A stretch of DNA of 64,000 nucleotides from Sinotaia quadrata (lineage: Eukaryota > Mollusca > Gastropoda > Architaenioglossa > Viviparidae). The stretch spans positions 94,300,135 through 94,364,134 of the forward strand of contig CM054180.1 in the NCBI GenBank assembly GCA_028829895.1, in the 5' to 3' direction. The notes beneath the pieces are model-generated. The model was given only the letters and a program-made list of their open reading frames with translations. It was not told the DNA's origin and searched no databases. Shown piece after piece: positions 62,209 to 64,000 of the stretch (the stretch's first letter is position 1; every line of letters starts with the position of its first letter). A program made the translations under genes and the position numbers.

Positions 62209-62394
62209 AGTTCTGGCTCATCCCAAACAGTTTCAGTGGGGTTTTTTCGATCAAGACCATTATCAAAAAAATCTCTTTGATCTCTCTGTTCTCGAGCTGA
62301 TGTGGTGGGTCTTTTATCAAGTTCTTTGGGAGCTTTGTCTGCCTCTGGTGGACTGTCATGGTCATCTTCTGGATGTTCACGTCGTTCAAACTCA
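62209..62394 (-). CDS. PRRC2: PRRC2 exon E1 (first exon in window)
   Basis: 186 bases, entered with one base of a split codon and left in phase 2, acceptor ATTTTCAG and donor GAACT|GTAAGC. It encodes EFERREHPEDDHDSPPEADK, then APKELDKRPTTSAREQRDQR and DFFDNGLDRKNPTETVWDEP. It is charged and Pro-rich, with no family motif by itself; assigned because its phase joins E2 (CT+C gives Leu) and no stop intervenes. The upstream part of the gene, with the BAT2 N-terminal domain, must lie past 64000. The ATG-started ORF in another frame (62165-62395) is a shadow. Confidence 0.85.
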
Positions 62395-64000
62395 CTGAAA
62401 ATGGATAAAAAATGCTTTAAAATGCTTTAAATATAATGAATATGTTTGCGAACATCTCTAATAAAGAAAATATACTAAAACACACACACACACACAAAAA
62501 AAAAGAGGAAATAATGAAACTGAGAAGCAGCTAGAACATTCAGATGTGCCAGCCTCTAGAAAGGGCAATCAGGAAAATAAGTGGCAAAGAGTGACTAAAA
62601 AATTAGACTGATTAATACTCTAATAAAATGTATCAGTAAATAAAGTATATTATTAAACCAATATAACTATGAAATCATAGTGCAAAAAATTAACTGGAAT
62701 TTACAATATCAGTTAAAACTTTCTTTTCTTCACCATATTCTACTTATAAAGCATAATTACTACATTATTAGAAGTATATTATACTAAAAGTAAATTTTCC
62801 ATGCTGAATTAAATTAATGCAATATTTCCCAATCTTTGCATCTCACTACTTTAAACAAATTAAAAGCATGATAAACATCAATTAAAAGTAACATTATAAT
62901 ATTTTATAAAAAGATAATGATATAAAATAAAAAAAATAGAAACACACACAAAATTGGGGTGAGCTCTGCACTTAAACAGACAATTGTAACTTGATATGTT
63001 TTGCAGAATTTATCATCAGTAGTTACTACATGATGTTTAACACATTCTTAATAAAAGGAAGTGTTTCTTTCAGGTCAGAATTTACAAAATAAACTAAATA
63101 TAGTTTACTGTTAACGGCTTCCAGTAACTTGTCAGATGATTGATCTGTAAAACTGGTCATATACAGAATTTATTTTAAAATTTTCGTGGGCTTTTAAAGG
63201 AATTTTTAAATGCTGCGTATTATGAGATTCAAGGACCACCAGTATATGCACTAAGTTCAAAAATACAACATTTGTTATAATAATACCTCTGATTTTTGTT
63301 ACAAACAAATTAAAATAGTATAAACACATCTAACATCAATATACAATGCTAATTGCTATGCATTAATCTTTAGCACATTGAATTCTTGTTTGTAGTGCTA
63401 GACTGTTGAACAAATAACCAACATACAAACCAAATTTTAAAATGAAATGTTTGTTTTTTAAAGCTGGCATAAATTTATAAAACTTTACCACTTTTTAAGA
63501 GAGTGGGATATAAACATGAATATATAAGTTTATTTGGCAAAAACTATTTTTAATCATTATATAAATTAAAAAACTGTTGAAAATAAACTAGAAAAATATT
63601 TCTAGTCAATTTTATGTGCCTACACTTGCTTAAAATGCTTATCATATGCAAATATTTTTTTTAATTTTACATTAGTTATTGTAAGAGTATATAAATGGGT
63701 AGAACATAAGTTTTTCAATAAATTATATTTCAATCATAAGCAAGTTAGAATCTTAAATATGATATAGTAGTAGGGAGTCCCACAACCACTGCTTTAAGGA
63801 CAAAAACACACACAAACTCAAATTTGTTAAAATTTAACCACAAAGCAGTTTTCTTCACATTAAACCTCAACCAACCAATTTTATATGAAAATAAAGACCG
63901 ATGTCTCATCTTTTTAACTGTTCCACCCCCACTCCCTCCGAATTTAATTATAGTATCCATAAACTTTGATGAAAGTACCTTAGAGCTGCAACAAAAATGG
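62395..64000. other. Intron upstream of E1, partial
   Basis: AT-rich, with a CA tract near 62480-62495 and a transposon end from 63773. No further exon was found before the right edge. Confidence 0.65.
63773..64000 (+). mobile_element. GGTAGTCCCAC-family element, left end, cut by window edge
   Basis: Starts GGGAGTCCCACAACCACTGC after TA at 63771-63772. Its 228 bp follow 28122-28350 closely, including TTTTCTTCACATTAAACCTC and TATAGTATCCATAAA. The element continues beyond the window. Confidence 0.78.

Larger units (their letters stand above)
1616..62394 (-). other. PRRC2: PRRC2 (BAT2-like) gene, internal part, 15 exons
   Basis: Gene model on the minus strand, read from high to low coordinates: E1 62394-62209, E2 58795-58608, E3 54057-53837, E4 51296-51264, E5 48139-48036, E6 47555-46327, E7 41156-40994, E8 38706-38104, E9 32426-32320, E10 26117-25936, E11 25803-25590, E12 22922-22438, E13 9629-9540, E14 5743-5570, E15 1845-1616. 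All introns are GT-AG and all phases agree, giving 4209 coding bases with no stop. PRRC2 proteins are large, disordered, RNA-binding cytoplasmic proteins associated with translation initiation factors and stress granules. The diagnostic BAT2 N-terminal domain must lie beyond 64000 and the C terminus beyond position 1. Vertebrates have three paralogues (A, B, C); the motifs here fit the B/C type, but an invertebrate single-copy orthologue is the likely status. Orthology is seen from motifs; function is from family knowledge. Confidence 0.93.

Overview
The window is nuclear DNA from an animal, almost certainly an invertebrate. It is very AT-rich, full of short and long interspersed repeats, and carries one large, intron-rich protein gene on the minus strand. 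The exact group cannot be read from the sequence; a mollusc or another lophotrochozoan is only a guess from the repeat load and intron sizes.

The gene is a PRRC2 (BAT2-like, proline-rich coiled-coil 2) orthologue. I assembled 15 internal coding exons (numbered E1 to E15 for this window only) from 62394 down to 1616. Every junction keeps an open frame with GT-AG introns, giving 4209 coding bases, about 1403 codons. Neither the N-terminal BAT2 domain nor the C terminus is present, so the gene runs off both window edges. Identification rests on motifs shared with vertebrate PRRC2B/C: EEWETASESSDF and SFSSQRP..DRQ in E8, ASVVVIDDQPEVT and DGFQEV.SKK across E9/E10, KLPPRLAK in E11, SAW.KP and DSGIDVS....AASS.RSSP in E12, and a KNCWDLPS block in E15 matching vertebrate RKAWENSP. 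Known PRRC2 proteins are long disordered RNA-binding proteins linked to translation initiation and stress granules. E6 to E8 carry the RG/RGG-rich part.

Everything else is intron, and most recognisable intron sequence is DNA-transposon debris. It includes: three piggyBac-like relics with TTAA target sites (107-1169, 20966-22057, 57195-58136); a family with GGTAGTCCCAC-type ends and TA target sites that nests heavily at 26.2-32.3 kb; two pogo/Tigger-like elements (32772-34056 and 35491-37076); an hAT-type MITE with a perfect 8-bp duplication (17874-18011); and a TTAA MITE with AAGGTGGCACACC ends, for which an unoccupied paralogous site also survives in the window. A GC-richer stretch at 15.66-16.74 kb has a TATA-like box and splice donors on the plus strand and is unexplained.

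The most interesting structure is a pair of nearly identical 1.25-kb repeats in opposite orientation (43690-44942 and 54296-55545). They lie in the introns on either side of E3 to E6. Those four exons total 1587 bases and have matching phases, so foldback-driven circularisation or skipping would keep the frame and remove most of the RG-rich segment. Other points of note are a 52-bp intronic stem that is fully paired only in the sense of the host transcript, and a 33-base microexon at the end of a roughly 190-200-bp tandem array. I found no rRNA, tRNA, CRISPR array or second protein-coding gene.
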